Part shown: positions 7,721 to 16,016 of the stretch, piece by piece
How the letters are laid out: the number at the start of each line of letters is the position of its first letter
Position numbering within the stretch: position 1 is the stretch's first letter
Assembly: GCA_028718125.1 (NCBI GenBank)
Contig: JAQUMN010000025.1
Span: 1 to 54,235, forward strand
Reading direction: 5' to 3'
DNA length: 54,235 nt
Source: Kiritimatiellia bacterium
GTDB taxonomy: Bacteria; Verrucomicrobiota; Kiritimatiellia; JAAZAB01
Translations under genes and position numbers: made by a program
The notes under the pieces: model-generated
Told to the model about the DNA's origin: nothing
Database searches by the model: none
What the model saw: the letters and a program-made list of their open reading frames with translations, nothing else

Positions 7721-8620
7721 ATGTGGTGGCGAAGCGCAAGCGAGCAGAGGCGTCGGCGTTGGAAGCGCATGCCCCGGGGAGATAGGCCGGAATCCGTGTT
7801 GCGTTTCAGTGCACATGATCGTGTTAATGGCAAGGAATGGGGGCGCCGGATGATCATGGCGGTGATCGTGCTGTCGAGCCTGACGGCATGCGGCGTTCTG
7901 ATCTGGGTGGGAACCCAGTCCTTGGGGCGCTTGCTCTTTTGGCAAAACGATCTTTTCCGTGTCCGGGACATCAAGATTGAATGCAAGGGCGACATTATCA
8001 CGCCCAAGCACATCATGGAATATGCCCGCCTGTCGGAAATGAAATACCTGTTTGCCGCGAATATCGGGGAGATTCGGGACCAGTTGCTGCTGCAAGTGCC
8101 GCGGCTCAAGACCGTGGAAATTAAGCGCCGCCTGCCGGGCGAGTTGATCATCTGTGTTCGGGAACGCGCGTCGATGGCGCAGTTGGCGGCAGGTCATAAT
8201 TATCTGACGCTCGACCGCGAAGGCTACGTGCTTGGAAAGGCCGCCGGCTCGAAAAGCATGCCGATCCTGGTCGGCTACGACCTGCCTGGGATCAGGCCGG
8301 GCGTTCAATTGAGCGCGGCGGGTGTCCGCAATGCACTGGAAATTGTCGATGTCTGTCAGACGACGCCGATTGGCCAGCAGGTGCGGATCGCGTCTATTGA
8401 TGTGCGCAACGCACAGGCGCTGGAGCTCCGTCTGGCGGACGGCGAACGGGTCTTGTTGGCGTGGACTCACATGGGCGAGCCGTCGTCGCTGGCGCACCAA
8501 CATCTGGAGCAAAAACTGGTCCGGCTGGCTGAAAGTCTGAAGTCGGCCGCACATCGGAACAGGCGCATTGCCTGGATCGACATGACGTTGGAAAACAACT
8601 TTCCTGCCCAGGAATACTAG
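7721..8620 (+). CDS. ftsQ: FtsQ, divisome protein
   Basis: Single-pass inner-membrane protein linking early and late division proteins. After a basic cytoplasmic tail comes one membrane helix (MIMAVIVLSSLTACGVLIWVG), then the periplasmic POTRA domain (NDLFRVRDIKIECKGDIITP to VEIKRRLPGELIICVRERA) and the FtsQ beta domain (LDREGYVL onward). The ATG at 7721 has AGAAGGA nine bases upstream; an ATG three codons earlier abuts that site and is unlikely. The order before ftsA and ftsZ is the classical one. Sequence similarity in this family is low, but position and domain order agree. Confidence 0.88.
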   Translation: MWWRSASEQRRRRWKRMPRGDRPESVLRFSAHDRVNGKEWGRRMIMAVIVLSSLTACGVLIWVGTQSLGRLLFWQNDLFRVRDIKIECKGDIITPKHIMEYARLSEMKYLFAANIGEIRDQLLLQVPRLKTVEIKRRLPGELIICVRERASMAQLAAGHNYLTLDREGYVLGKAAGSKSMPILVGYDLPGIRPGVQLSAAGVRNALEIVDVCQTTPIGQQVRIASIDVRNAQALELRLADGERVLLAWTHMGEPSSLAHQHLEQKLVRLAESLKSAAHRNRRIAWIDMTLENNFPAQEY

Positions 8621-8792
8621 GAATTGCGGATTGCCGATATTTGATTTTGGATTTAAGAATCGGCATTCCTTTAATTTATGATTAAAAAATCCGCAACCTG
8701 CCCGCAATGCTGCGCATAGCGCTGCGGTCGGGTCAACAGCCCGAAATCCTGAATAAAAAAAACACAAAATCTGAAATAGAACGAGGATAATC
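8621..8792 (+). repeat. 7-base-period DNA between ftsQ and ftsA
   Basis: Directly after the ftsQ stop come gaattgc, ggattgc, then tgatttt, ggattta; nearer ftsA lie ctgaata and tgaaata words. In between is GC-richer DNA with short inverted repeats. No gene is visible. Confidence 0.5.
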
Positions 8793-10001
8793 ATGGCGTC
8801 CGAGCCGATTGTGGCGGTGGAAATTGGAACCTCAAAAGTATGTGCGCTGGTTGGGGAAGCGCGCGAAGACGGGCATATCATGGTCACCGGCATCGGGCAT
8901 TGCTCGTCCTGCGGCGTTCGCAAGGGCATCGTTATGGATTTGGAAAAGGCCAGCGCCTGTGTCCGGACGGCCATCCAGGGCGCCGAACAAAGCAGCCAGG
9001 TTGAAATCGGCAAAGTGTTTCTGGTGATTTCGGGCGAGAATATTTGCAGTATGAATAGCCAGGGCAGCACCCCGGTGATGGACGTGAAAGCGGGTGTGAC
9101 GCAGGACGATATGGCGCAGGTCATGGACATTGCGCGGGCCGTCAACCTGCCGCACGATCGCGAACTAATACACTCCATTCCTCGGAAATACATGGTTGAC
9201 GACCAGTTGGTTGTGAGCAACCCGGAGGGCATGCGCGGAGCTAAGTTGTCGCTGGACATGTTGATTGTGCATGGTGCGCGGAATGTACTGACCAACGCTG
9301 TCCAGGCCGTGCGCAATCTTGGACTGGATGTGATGGATATGGCCTTCAGCGGCCTGTGTGCGGCCATGGCAACCCTGACGCCGGAACAGAAGGAATGCGG
9401 GGTTGCGCTCCTGGACCTGGGCGCGGGTACGACGAGTTACCTGGTGTATGCCGGCGGCGCGGTTGCCCTTGCGGGGGCGCTGGCCGTGGGAGGGGACCAT
9501 ATTACCAACGACATTTCCGTTGGGTTTTCCGTGTCATTGAAGCGCGCGGAAATTCTTAAACAGGAAACGGGATCGGTGATCCCGGATTCCAGCATGCATT
9601 TCCAGCGGATTTCGATTCCGTCCGAGGTCGGCTTTCCCGCCTGTTCGGTGGCCGCTTCCGATTTAAGCATTGTGGTTCAGGCGCGAATGGATGAGACGCT
9701 GCGGCTGGTAGCGGAGCTTTTCAATAAGCAGGGGCTCAGCCATCAACTGGGCGCTGGCGTGGTCATGACCGGCGGCGGAGTGCATCTGAAGGGCGTCGTG
9801 CCGATGGCGGAGCAGGTCTTTGATCTGCCCTGTGTGATTGGCATGCCGGTGAATTACAGCGGCATGGCCATGGCCAACGATGGCCCCGAATATGCCGTGC
9901 CGCTGGGTATGTTGCGCTATGCCGTGCGCAGTGGCGCCTATCGCCAAGCGGAACAAAGCGGTTGGGGCGGATTATTCGGCAAGTTGTGGGGCCGGTCATG
10001 A
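8793..10001 (+). CDS. ftsA: FtsA, actin-like Z-ring membrane anchor
   Basis: Actin-fold ATPase that polymerises on the membrane and holds FtsZ there. It begins with VAVEIGTSKVCALVGE (phosphate 1 loop), contains the SHS2 insertion (about 85-165), LLDLGAGTTSYLVYAGG (phosphate 2) and VVMTGGGVHLKGV (adenosine loop). The last 15 residues, GWGGLFGKLWGRS, form the amphipathic membrane-targeting helix. Its TGA overlaps the ftsZ ATG (ATGA), indicating translational coupling. An AACGAGGAT site precedes the start. 402 residues, normal length. Confidence 0.96.
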   Translation: MASEPIVAVEIGTSKVCALVGEAREDGHIMVTGIGHCSSCGVRKGIVMDLEKASACVRTAIQGAEQSSQVEIGKVFLVISGENICSMNSQGSTPVMDVKAGVTQDDMAQVMDIARAVNLPHDRELIHSIPRKYMVDDQLVVSNPEGMRGAKLSLDMLIVHGARNVLTNAVQAVRNLGLDVMDMAFSGLCAAMATLTPEQKECGVALLDLGAGTTSYLVYAGGAVALAGALAVGGDHITNDISVGFSVSLKRAEILKQETGSVIPDSSMHFQRISIPSEVGFPACSVAASDLSIVVQARMDETLRLVAELFNKQGLSHQLGAGVVMTGGGVHLKGVVPMAEQVFDLPCVIGMPVNYSGMAMANDGPEYAVPLGMLRYAVRSGAYRQAEQSGWGGLFGKLWGRS

Positions 10002-11266
10002 ACACATCGGACAAAGTTTGCCCGTCTCCGGCGGCGCCGAGGGCGATCAGGGAGCAATGCGCGGCGCGCTTAACCCTGCCGCGAACGCTGGTGGTGGGGC
10101 TGGGCAATGGCGGATGCAAAACCGTGACCGCCATGAAGCGGCAATGGAAAGAAGGACCGCGTGTGGTGGCGGTCAACACGGATGGCCGCAGTTTGGCGGA
10201 AGCCGGGGATTTTGCCGGTTTGCACATCGGCGAGCGTGTCATCAAGGGGCTCGGGACGGGCGGAGAGCCCCGCATGGGCCGGCGCGCTGCGGAATCGGAT
10301 ATTGAAGCGATCCGCGGCTTATTCCGGGATGTGGATGTGGTCTTTCTGGTGGTCTGCCTCGGGGGCGGCACGGGCACCGGCGCGGCTCCCTTAGTGGTTG
10401 AAGAAGCGCGCAAAGCCGGCGCGTTGACGCTGGTGTTTGCCTCCCTGCCGTTTGAGTTTGAGGGTAAACGCCGGATGGAACTTGCCCAGCGTGGTCTGAT
10501 GTCCCTGCAATCGGCTGCCGATGCCGTCATTTGTCTGCCCAATCAGCGGTTGTTGGAACTCGTGGAAGACAAAGCTAACATTGTTGCGGCATTTCAGAAA
10601 ACGGATGACATGCTCTCGCGCGGCCTGCAGGCGGTCTGGTGCGTAATCAGCCGACGTGGTGTTATCAACCTGAATTTCGAGGATGTAAGCGCTCTGGTCC
10701 AGAAGGGGAATGGGCGCTGTGTGTTTGCCTGCGCCGAAGGAACAGGCCCTGACAAAGTCAAACAGGTACTGGAGGCTGTGCGTCACCATGCCCTGTTAAA
10801 TCACGGGGCGGTGCTGGCCGAGGCCGAGGCTTTCCTGGTGACCGTGATGGGAGGCAGTGATCTATCATTGAAAGAAGTTGATCAGCTGATGGCCGGTGTG
10901 GCCAAGATCGGCCGTGCGGAAGCGCTGATGATGACGGGCGTCTGCTGCGAAAGCGACTGGCAGGACCGCCTGTTTGTGGTCTTCCTAGTTGCGGAAAAGA
11001 AAGGTGCGGACGGTCTGGCATTCATTGCTTCCCAGCGCGAAGATGGGCCGGGAAGCAGCCTGATCAGTGCGGCGCAGGCCGAGGCGCCGACCCCGGAACC
11101 TGTTTCCCGGGGCAAGATCAAGCAGGGGGGATTGTTTGAGACAGTCAATCAGGGCCGGTTCAAGGACGTGGAGGCCACGGTGGTCAATGGCAATAACCTG
11201 GATATTCCAACGTTCAAGCGGCGCGGTATCATGATTCAAAAAGTCCTGCGCAACCATACCGGCTGA
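9998..11266 (+). CDS. ftsZ: FtsZ, divergent tubulin-like division GTPase
   Basis: 422 residues with the tubulin signature GGGTGTGAAP, VVAVNTDGRSL, GLGTGGEPRMGRRAAE and a C-terminal tail NNLDIPTFKRRG that resembles the conserved FtsA-binding peptide. Two places are unusual: the first glycine loop reads GLGNGGCKTV instead of GVGGGGGNAV, and the catalytic T7 loop reads NLNFED where NxDFAD is normal, so the first of the two catalytic aspartates is Asn. The start overlaps the end of ftsA by four bases; an in-frame reading starting at 9962 would lie within ftsA. Probably the functional FtsZ of a PVC-type lineage. Confidence 0.93.
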   Translation: MNTSDKVCPSPAAPRAIREQCAARLTLPRTLVVGLGNGGCKTVTAMKRQWKEGPRVVAVNTDGRSLAEAGDFAGLHIGERVIKGLGTGGEPRMGRRAAESDIEAIRGLFRDVDVVFLVVCLGGGTGTGAAPLVVEEARKAGALTLVFASLPFEFEGKRRMELAQRGLMSLQSAADAVICLPNQRLLELVEDKANIVAAFQKTDDMLSRGLQAVWCVISRRGVINLNFEDVSALVQKGNGRCVFACAEGTGPDKVKQVLEAVRHHALLNHGAVLAEAEAFLVTVMGGSDLSLKEVDQLMAGVAKIGRAEALMMTGVCCESDWQDRLFVVFLVAEKKGADGLAFIASQREDGPGSSLISAAQAEAPTPEPVSRGKIKQGGLFETVNQGRFKDVEATVVNGNNLDIPTFKRRGIMIQKVLRNHTG

Positions 11267-11388
11267 CAGGGAATGGTCAATGGTAAATGGACGATGTTGC
11301 AGAAACAGGCGTTGGCATTGTTTCCGTTATCTTATTTATGAACCATTTTTAATTAACCATTGACCATTAACCGTCATCCATCCCCTAT
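11267..11388 (+). repeat. 7-base-period arrays between ftsZ and the glycosyltransferase
   Basis: ggtcaat, ggtaaat words follow ftsZ, and ccattga, ccattaa, ccgtcat words run up to the next start. The two arrays are in opposite orientation (ggtcaat is the complement of attgacc), so the transcript could fold on itself. No gene. Confidence 0.6.
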
Positions 11389-11389
11389 T

Positions 11390-12151
11390 ATGGACCTTTC
11401 CATCATCATTCCGGCCTATAACGAAGAAACCCGCCTGGGGCGGATGCTGGATCAATACCTGCCGTTTTTTAATAAGCGATTTACCGAGGCGTATGAGGTC
11501 CTGGTCATCGTCAACGGCTCGCGTGATCGCACGGAAGATGTTGTCCGGGAGTATGCCCGCGTGCATAGCCGCATCAGGATCATTGTTGATCCGCGCCCGA
11601 TCGGCAAGGGAGGCGCGGTTATGTTGGGCTTTGCCCAGGCGCAGGGACGCCTGGTGGGTTATGTGGATGCCGATGGCGCCACGCCGCCGGAAGCTTTTCA
11701 GGAGCTCGTGGAACACATCGGCACGGCGGGTGCCATCATCGCCTCGCGCTGGATGCCGGGGGCGCGGGTAAGTCCCCGCCAGCCTCTGAACCGTCGACTG
11801 GCCTCGCGGCTGTTCAACATTCTGGTGCGGTTGATGTTCGGTCTGCGGATATCGGATACCCAGTGCGGTGCCAAGTTGCTGACGCGGGAGGCGGTGCAAG
11901 CCATTTTCCCGTATATCGGCATTACCCAGTGGGCCTTTGACGTGGACCTCCTGTTCCAACTGCGGCGCACTGGATTTGCGATTACAGAAATTCCGACCAC
12001 ATGGCGGGACGTTTCCGGGTCGCAGTTGCATGTGGGCAGAGCCTCGGCGGATATGTTCCTGGCCATGGCGCGCCTGCGACTGATCTATTCCCCTTTCCGG
12101 TGGGTGGTATCCTTGTATGACCGGACCCTGGCGCCTTATGTGCACAGGTAG
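11390..12151 (+). CDS. Family 2 glycosyltransferase, dolichyl-phosphate glucose synthase type
   Basis: 253-residue GT-A enzyme with LSIIIPAYNEETRLGRML at the N-terminus, the nucleotide-binding VIVNGSRDRTEDVV block, the metal-binding GYVDADGATPPE (DxD) and the QCGAKLLTREA and FDVDLLF acceptor-side motifs. This pattern is that of enzymes moving a sugar from a nucleotide to a polyprenyl phosphate (ALG5 or DPM1-like). No C-terminal membrane helices are present, so it is probably peripheral to the inner membrane. ATG 11390 is chosen because the preceding codons are repeat DNA. The lipid-linked sugar produced cannot be told from sequence. Confidence 0.85.
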   Translation: MDLSIIIPAYNEETRLGRMLDQYLPFFNKRFTEAYEVLVIVNGSRDRTEDVVREYARVHSRIRIIVDPRPIGKGGAVMLGFAQAQGRLVGYVDADGATPPEAFQELVEHIGTAGAIIASRWMPGARVSPRQPLNRRLASRLFNILVRLMFGLRISDTQCGAKLLTREAVQAIFPYIGITQWAFDVDLLFQLRRTGFAITEIPTTWRDVSGSQLHVGRASADMFLAMARLRLIYSPFRWVVSLYDRTLAPYVHR

Positions 12152-12157
12152 AAATTT

Positions 12158-12185
12158 AAAAAACCACGGCAGTAGAGTGCCGTGG
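12158..12185 (-). terminator. Terminator-like hairpin facing leftward
   Basis: CCACGGCA and TGCCGTGG form a perfect 8-bp stem with a six-base loop; six As at 12158-12163 become a U-run on the minus strand. No minus-strand gene needs it, so it may simply belong to the hairpin repeats that follow. Confidence 0.35.
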
Positions 12186-12340
12186 CGACAGGAGGCATGA
12201 TCAAAGCTGTAGCCGCCACTCTGTTGGGGCGTGGTTCCCGCCAAGTAAGTTGGGCCACCTCTGGCGGAAAATCCCGCCGGGTCAGGGGACCCGGTCTACA
12301 AAAAAATGTGTAGGCCCGGTGCCCTCACCGGGCGTATGAA
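12164..12340. repeat. Cluster of palindromic repeats
   Basis: Between the glycosyltransferase and the reductase lie several hairpins: CCACGGCA/TGCCGTGG, a CGACAG/CTGTAG pair, CGGGTC/GACCCG and GCCCGGTG/CACCGGGC with a four-base loop. The hairpin, CGACAG to CTGTAGCCG, hairpin order resembles the cluster between murB and ddl. Confidence 0.5.
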
Positions 12341-12378
12341 TCAGTTGTGACGTCGGCTGTCTAATTCGTTGGGTGCCC

Positions 12379-13113
12379 ATGCAACTTAAAGGCAAAACAG
12401 CGTTGGTGACCGGCGGCGCCCGGCGGATCGGAGCGGCGCTTTGCGAAGCGTTGGCGGCGGAAGGATGCCGGGTTGTGATTCATTATAATCGATCGGCCCA
12501 TCCGGCAGCCGCGCTGGCCGCGCGTCTGCGCCGGAACGGCGCACGGGCCTGGACGGTGCCCGGTGATTTTCGGACAGGGGATTACCAAACGTCGCGTTCC
12601 GCCGATCGCGTTGTGCGTCAGGCCGTGGCCGTTGCGGGCAGGCTGGATATTCTTGTCAACAATGCCGCTGTGTTCGATAAACAGCGGTTGTTGCGCTCCA
12701 CTGCGGAGGCGGTCCGCGCGGAATGGGAAGTCAACCTGTTGGCCCCGCTCATGCTAATGCAGGCGTTTGCCCGGCGTTTCAAACGCGGGCGCATAATCAA
12801 TCTGCTGGATTGCCGCATTACTTCCCATCAGCCGGATGCCGTGCCTTACATCCTGGCCAAAAAGTCCCTGGCCGACCTGACGCGCCTGGCCGCGCTGGAA
12901 CTGGCCCCGGGAATCACCGTGAACGGGGTGGCGCCGGGGCCTGTGTTGGCCGCAGATGCAGCCGGCGCGACCCGTGAAAGTGCCGGGCCGTTGCCCTTAA
13001 AGATACGGCCCACCGTACAGGAGGTGGTCAAGGCTGCGCTGTTCCTGCTGAAGTCAGACGTCATTACCGGACAGATTATCTTTGTGGACAGCGGCCGGCA
13101 TCTGTTGGGATAG
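12379..13113 (+). CDS. FolM-like pteridine reductase (short-chain dehydrogenase)
   Basis: NADPH-binding Rossmann protein of 244 residues. The dinucleotide loop is TGGARRIG, with the TGxxxRxG form typical of PTR1 and FolM. The usual catalytic Ser is replaced by Asp in INLLDCR, followed 13 residues later by Tyr in PYILAKKSL; this Asp-Tyr-Lys triad and spacing are those of pteridine reductases. The next gene is folB, so reduction of dihydromonapterin or dihydrofolate is likely. ATG 12379 is preferred to a GTG two codons earlier. Confidence 0.8.
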   Translation: MQLKGKTALVTGGARRIGAALCEALAAEGCRVVIHYNRSAHPAAALAARLRRNGARAWTVPGDFRTGDYQTSRSADRVVRQAVAVAGRLDILVNNAAVFDKQRLLRSTAEAVRAEWEVNLLAPLMLMQAFARRFKRGRIINLLDCRITSHQPDAVPYILAKKSLADLTRLAALELAPGITVNGVAPGPVLAADAAGATRESAGPLPLKIRPTVQEVVKAALFLLKSDVITGQIIFVDSGRHLLG

Positions 13114-13139
13114 AGACGGGCGAAGGACGACAGACGGCG

Positions 13140-13222
13140 GATCGAATCCAAATTATAAATCGGCAATCAAATAAACCATCAACCATTTTCCATTGACCAT
13201 TACCCGTTCACCATTCTTCCAA
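13140..13222 (+). repeat. 7-base-period array before folB
   Basis: Words such as aaccatc, aaccatt, ttccatt, gaccatt, acccgtt, caccatt fill the gap and end just before the folB start. No gene. Confidence 0.6.
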
Positions 13223-13226
13223 CCCC

Positions 13227-13574
13227 ATGGACCAGATTAACATTCGGCAATTGAAACTTAACGTTGTAATCGGCATCTACCCGCGCGAGCGGGAAACCCC
13301 GCAAGCGGTGATCGTGGACCTTGCCCTTCACGCGGAACTGCATGTGGCCGGAAGGAGCGACAAGTTGGCGGACACGGTGGATTATGCGAAGTTGGTCAAG
13401 CGCGTACGGAAGGCAGCGGCCGAGAGCCGCTTTCAGCTCCTCGAAGCCCTGGCAGAGCACATTGCCAGCCTGTGCCTGGGTGAGCCGCGCATTGCAGCAG
13501 TGGATGTTACCGTAGCTAAGCCCGGCGCCCTGCCGGGCATCGGCGTGGCGGTGACTGTGCACCGCACACGTTGA
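13227..13574 (+). CDS. folB: Dihydroneopterin aldolase
   Basis: Splits 7,8-dihydroneopterin to 6-hydroxymethyl-dihydropterin and glycolaldehyde in folate synthesis. The 115-residue protein has the family landmarks: VVIGIYPRERETPQ, VDYAKL, LLEALAEHIA with the catalytic-site Glu, and VTVAKPGALPG with the catalytic Lys. Its product is the substrate of FolK, encoded at 31786-32289. It follows the FolM-like gene by 113 bp. Confidence 0.92.
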   Translation: MDQINIRQLKLNVVIGIYPRERETPQAVIVDLALHAELHVAGRSDKLADTVDYAKLVKRVRKAAAESRFQLLEALAEHIASLCLGEPRIAAVDVTVAKPGALPGIGVAVTVHRTR

Positions 13575-13619
13575 TGGCTGCACCTGCGGCCAAGGTCTTG
13601 GTTCCCGTTGGCGCCTTAA

Positions 13620-13833
13620 TGGCCACGCCAATAAAATTCCAAAATCCAAGTTTTAAATCCCAAGGTCCTCCGAAGGCGGATCCATCTATGGTGGAAAATG
13701 CACCCAATTAATGCAACCGTGAATAACGGAAAGAAAACCAGGATTTATTTTGTTTTTATTGGAATTTGGCCATTCCTTGGAATTTGGATTTTGGAACTTG
13801 GAATTTGTCAGGTTTAAAGTAAGCCTGTGACGG
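13620..13833. repeat. Inverted pair of 7-base-period arrays
   Basis: On the left aaattcc, aaaatcc, aagtttt, aaatccc; on the right ggaattt, ggatttt, ggaactt, ggaattt. The two are complementary and would form a long imperfect hairpin between the converging folB and methyltransferase genes. A copy of the 34-bp palindromic repeat (13667-13699) lies between them. Confidence 0.6.
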
Positions 13834-14898
13834 TTATGCCTTTCCGTAATGAATAGTGAATAACGTAAAATGTTCGTCGGCATAGCAGGGTGAATCGCAC
13901 AGACATATAAATTCGGGGGCGAGCGTTTGCTCGAACAGGGTGTGCCATTGCGTGCGCAGCATGTGATAATCGTTGCGTTCACCCCGCCTCTGGGTGAGGA
14001 ATGACACCGCCTCTGTCATCAGGAACCGGTCCACGCAGGCCTGGGCCATTTCAATGGGGGCATCGTGCGAAAAAACGAAATCAATCAGCCGCCCATAGGA
14101 CTGATAGACTGACACGGCCAGCTCGGGGGTTTGCATTTCCGGAAAATCGTTGTTGGCGTCCAGTTCGAAAAGCAACAGATGATCAATCCACGGTTTAAGC
14201 TCTTTAAGATGAATGACCTTCTTTTCGTGGGGCATATGATGATATGAAAGCGAACAAAGGGCCATGTCGCAGCGAGCGTTCAATTTGCCCGCAACCTGTT
14301 CGATCCGGTGATTCAAGGTTGTGATGTGGGAGGACGGAATCGTTTTGCCCACGGTTTCTTTGGCCAGTGCAAGCATGGCAGGTGAGGGGTCCACCAGCAG
14401 GACTTCGCCGATTTCATCGATTTTACCGGCGGCCTTGAGGTGCTTTAAGAGGGCGGCCGTCAGTCCGCCATCACCACAGCCGATATCCATGAGCCGGAAG
14501 GGATGCGTGATTTTCGGGAGCGAATGCCCGCATTGTGTCAGGAAGCGTGCGCGCGATTCCTTCATCATCGGCACGGTGGTAAAGTGCACGTAGGGTCGGG
14601 GATCGGCAAAAACCTGTTCCGGCATTTCCAAACGGTCGTGGTGCCGCTGGAGGAAGCCGTTGAGATAGGCGTTAAAAAACAACCCGTCCGCTTCAATTAG
14701 CGTGCCGTTGGCGATCCACGCTTTGCCCAGCTTGTCCTGCCCGCTGGCTGTGAGCAGGGATCCGACATAAAACTGGAACATCGGCAGAAGATTGGTGCGA
14801 ACGTCGCCCTGGAAATCGGTGCTCGCCAGGCGGTGTGCGGCGATATCCCGTCCGAATTCGACCCACTGCGTTTTTTCCCGGTTGGATAGAAACAACAT
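13834..14898 (-). CDS. Class I SAM-dependent methyltransferase, substrate unknown
   Basis: 354 residues. The SAM-binding loop is LMDIGCGDGGLTAALL (about residues 134-149), followed by LLVDPSPAMLALA (motif II acid) and the LCSLSYHHMP motif IV region. The first 130 residues are a helical region without a recognised domain. The C-terminal region after 250 is also unassigned. It is monocistronic between folB (convergent) and a minus-strand outer-membrane protein 84 bp upstream. The target cannot be guessed from context. Confidence 0.75.
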   Translation of the reverse strand: MLFLSNREKTQWVEFGRDIAAHRLASTDFQGDVRTNLLPMFQFYVGSLLTASGQDKLGKAWIANGTLIEADGLFFNAYLNGFLQRHHDRLEMPEQVFADPRPYVHFTTVPMMKESRARFLTQCGHSLPKITHPFRLMDIGCGDGGLTAALLKHLKAAGKIDEIGEVLLVDPSPAMLALAKETVGKTIPSSHITTLNHRIEQVAGKLNARCDMALCSLSYHHMPHEKKVIHLKELKPWIDHLLLFELDANNDFPEMQTPELAVSVYQSYGRLIDFVFSHDAPIEMAQACVDRFLMTEAVSFLTQRRGERNDYHMLRTQWHTLFEQTLAPEFICLCDSPCYADEHFTLFTIHYGKA

Positions 14899-14982
14899 TA
14901 GATTGTTACCTGGGTTGGTGTGTTTGGCTGGTGTGCTCCGGTGTCCGCTGGCGATAATATTGAAACAGGTTGATGCCTTGGT

Positions 14983-15828
14983 TTAAAACTGGTACGAGAT
15001 GCCGAAGGAGAGGACGGGATAAATCCGGAAGACATCGGCATCGTCCTGGATATCGCTTTCCTCTATGGCCAAATCCTGCTGGAAGGTCGGATCCGCTGCC
15101 TTGGTCCCGCTGGACGAAAGCGCGACGCTCGGCGAACCCTGCCACATGATGCCGATGTCGAACACAAATCCCCAGGTCTTGTCGGCGTCCAGCACGGCGT
15201 TGCCATAGCCCAGCCCGATGTAGGGCGCCCAGTTGTTGAAGCGCACGGACCCGATCAATTCGCCGATTTCATCGGACGTGTAGTAGTTGTTTCCGATTTT
15301 CGTGATAACATTGGGTGCGCCGTCCAGGTCGGCCATGTTGCGGTTATAGATGACTCCGCCCGAGATGCGAAATTCGTTCTGAAAGGGATGTAAATCCACC
15401 ATCAAAGGAACGGAAGCCAGCTTGACATCGAAATCGAATTCCACATCCTTCACGTTGCCGCCATGCCGGAAACGAAAATAATAACCGCCCGCTCGCAGGT
15501 TCAGCCATTCCACAATCCCGATGGTGGTCTCCAACCCGGGCCCGAGGGTGCCGATTTTGGCCGCCAGCGCGATGTAGGGCGGATTGTCTGAGTCTATGTA
15601 TTCACTGGATTTAGCGCTGTTTTGCGGCGCCGGTGTTGTTGTGGCCGTTGCCGCGAGTTCCGGGTTGGCCGGAGCAACCGCTAAAGACCCATTTACAGCG
15701 CGTTCAGATGCGGGCGCGGCAGCCGGCTGGGAAGTCCGTGATCGCGTTGGGGGTGTCGGTTGCGTTGCGGCCAATGACACATTACAGGCAAACAGGCTGA
15801 CAGTTGCACACAGTATCCATCGGTCCAT
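14983..15828 (-). CDS. Predicted outer-membrane beta-barrel protein
   Basis: 281 residues. A signal peptide (ILCATVSLFACNVSLAA, cleavage near 21) is followed by a Pro/Thr/Ala-rich low-complexity stretch (to about 80) and then an amphipathic beta-strand body ending in SFGISYQF, a C-terminal aromatic suited to BAM insertion. AAAGGA lies upstream of the ATG. No named family recognised. It is divergent from the exported isoaspartyl methyltransferase. Confidence 0.65.
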   Translation of the reverse strand: MDRWILCATVSLFACNVSLAATQPTPPTRSRTSQPAAAPASERAVNGSLAVAPANPELAATATTTPAPQNSAKSSEYIDSDNPPYIALAAKIGTLGPGLETTIGIVEWLNLRAGGYYFRFRHGGNVKDVEFDFDVKLASVPLMVDLHPFQNEFRISGGVIYNRNMADLDGAPNVITKIGNNYYTSDEIGELIGSVRFNNWAPYIGLGYGNAVLDADKTWGFVFDIGIMWQGSPSVALSSSGTKAADPTFQQDLAIEESDIQDDADVFRIYPVLSFGISYQF

Positions 15829-15945
15829 GTCCAGTCCTTTCCGAGTTGATTTGATGTCAGGAAGTTCGATAATATGAAAGCCGTAATATTGGGAAATACC
15901 CGATCAATAAGCAAGGCCCGAAATTAACCGAATAATTTTCCAGGC

Positions 15946-15973
15946 GTGACAAATTAGTTGCTGGTAATATAAT
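15946..15973 (+). promoter_or_regulatory. Promoter for the exported methyltransferase gene
   Basis: GTGACA (15946-15951) and a perfect TATAAT (15968-15973) with a 16-base spacer, in an AT-rich divergent intergenic region, 43 bases before the ATG at 16017. Confidence 0.55.
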
Positions 15974-16016
15974 AATTAACATAGTTTTAAACACCTTGAG
16001 GCGCGAGGCATCGCAT

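Noticed and set aside
7703..9367. 554-codon open frame on the minus strand
   Set aside because: It is the shadow of ftsQ and ftsA; the predicted protein is compositionally odd and spans two well-supported genes and their spacer.
12158..12185. Rho-independent terminator for the glycosyltransferase
   Set aside because: The U-run would lie on the minus-strand transcript only, so it cannot end the plus-strand gene; kept as a low-confidence leftward structure.
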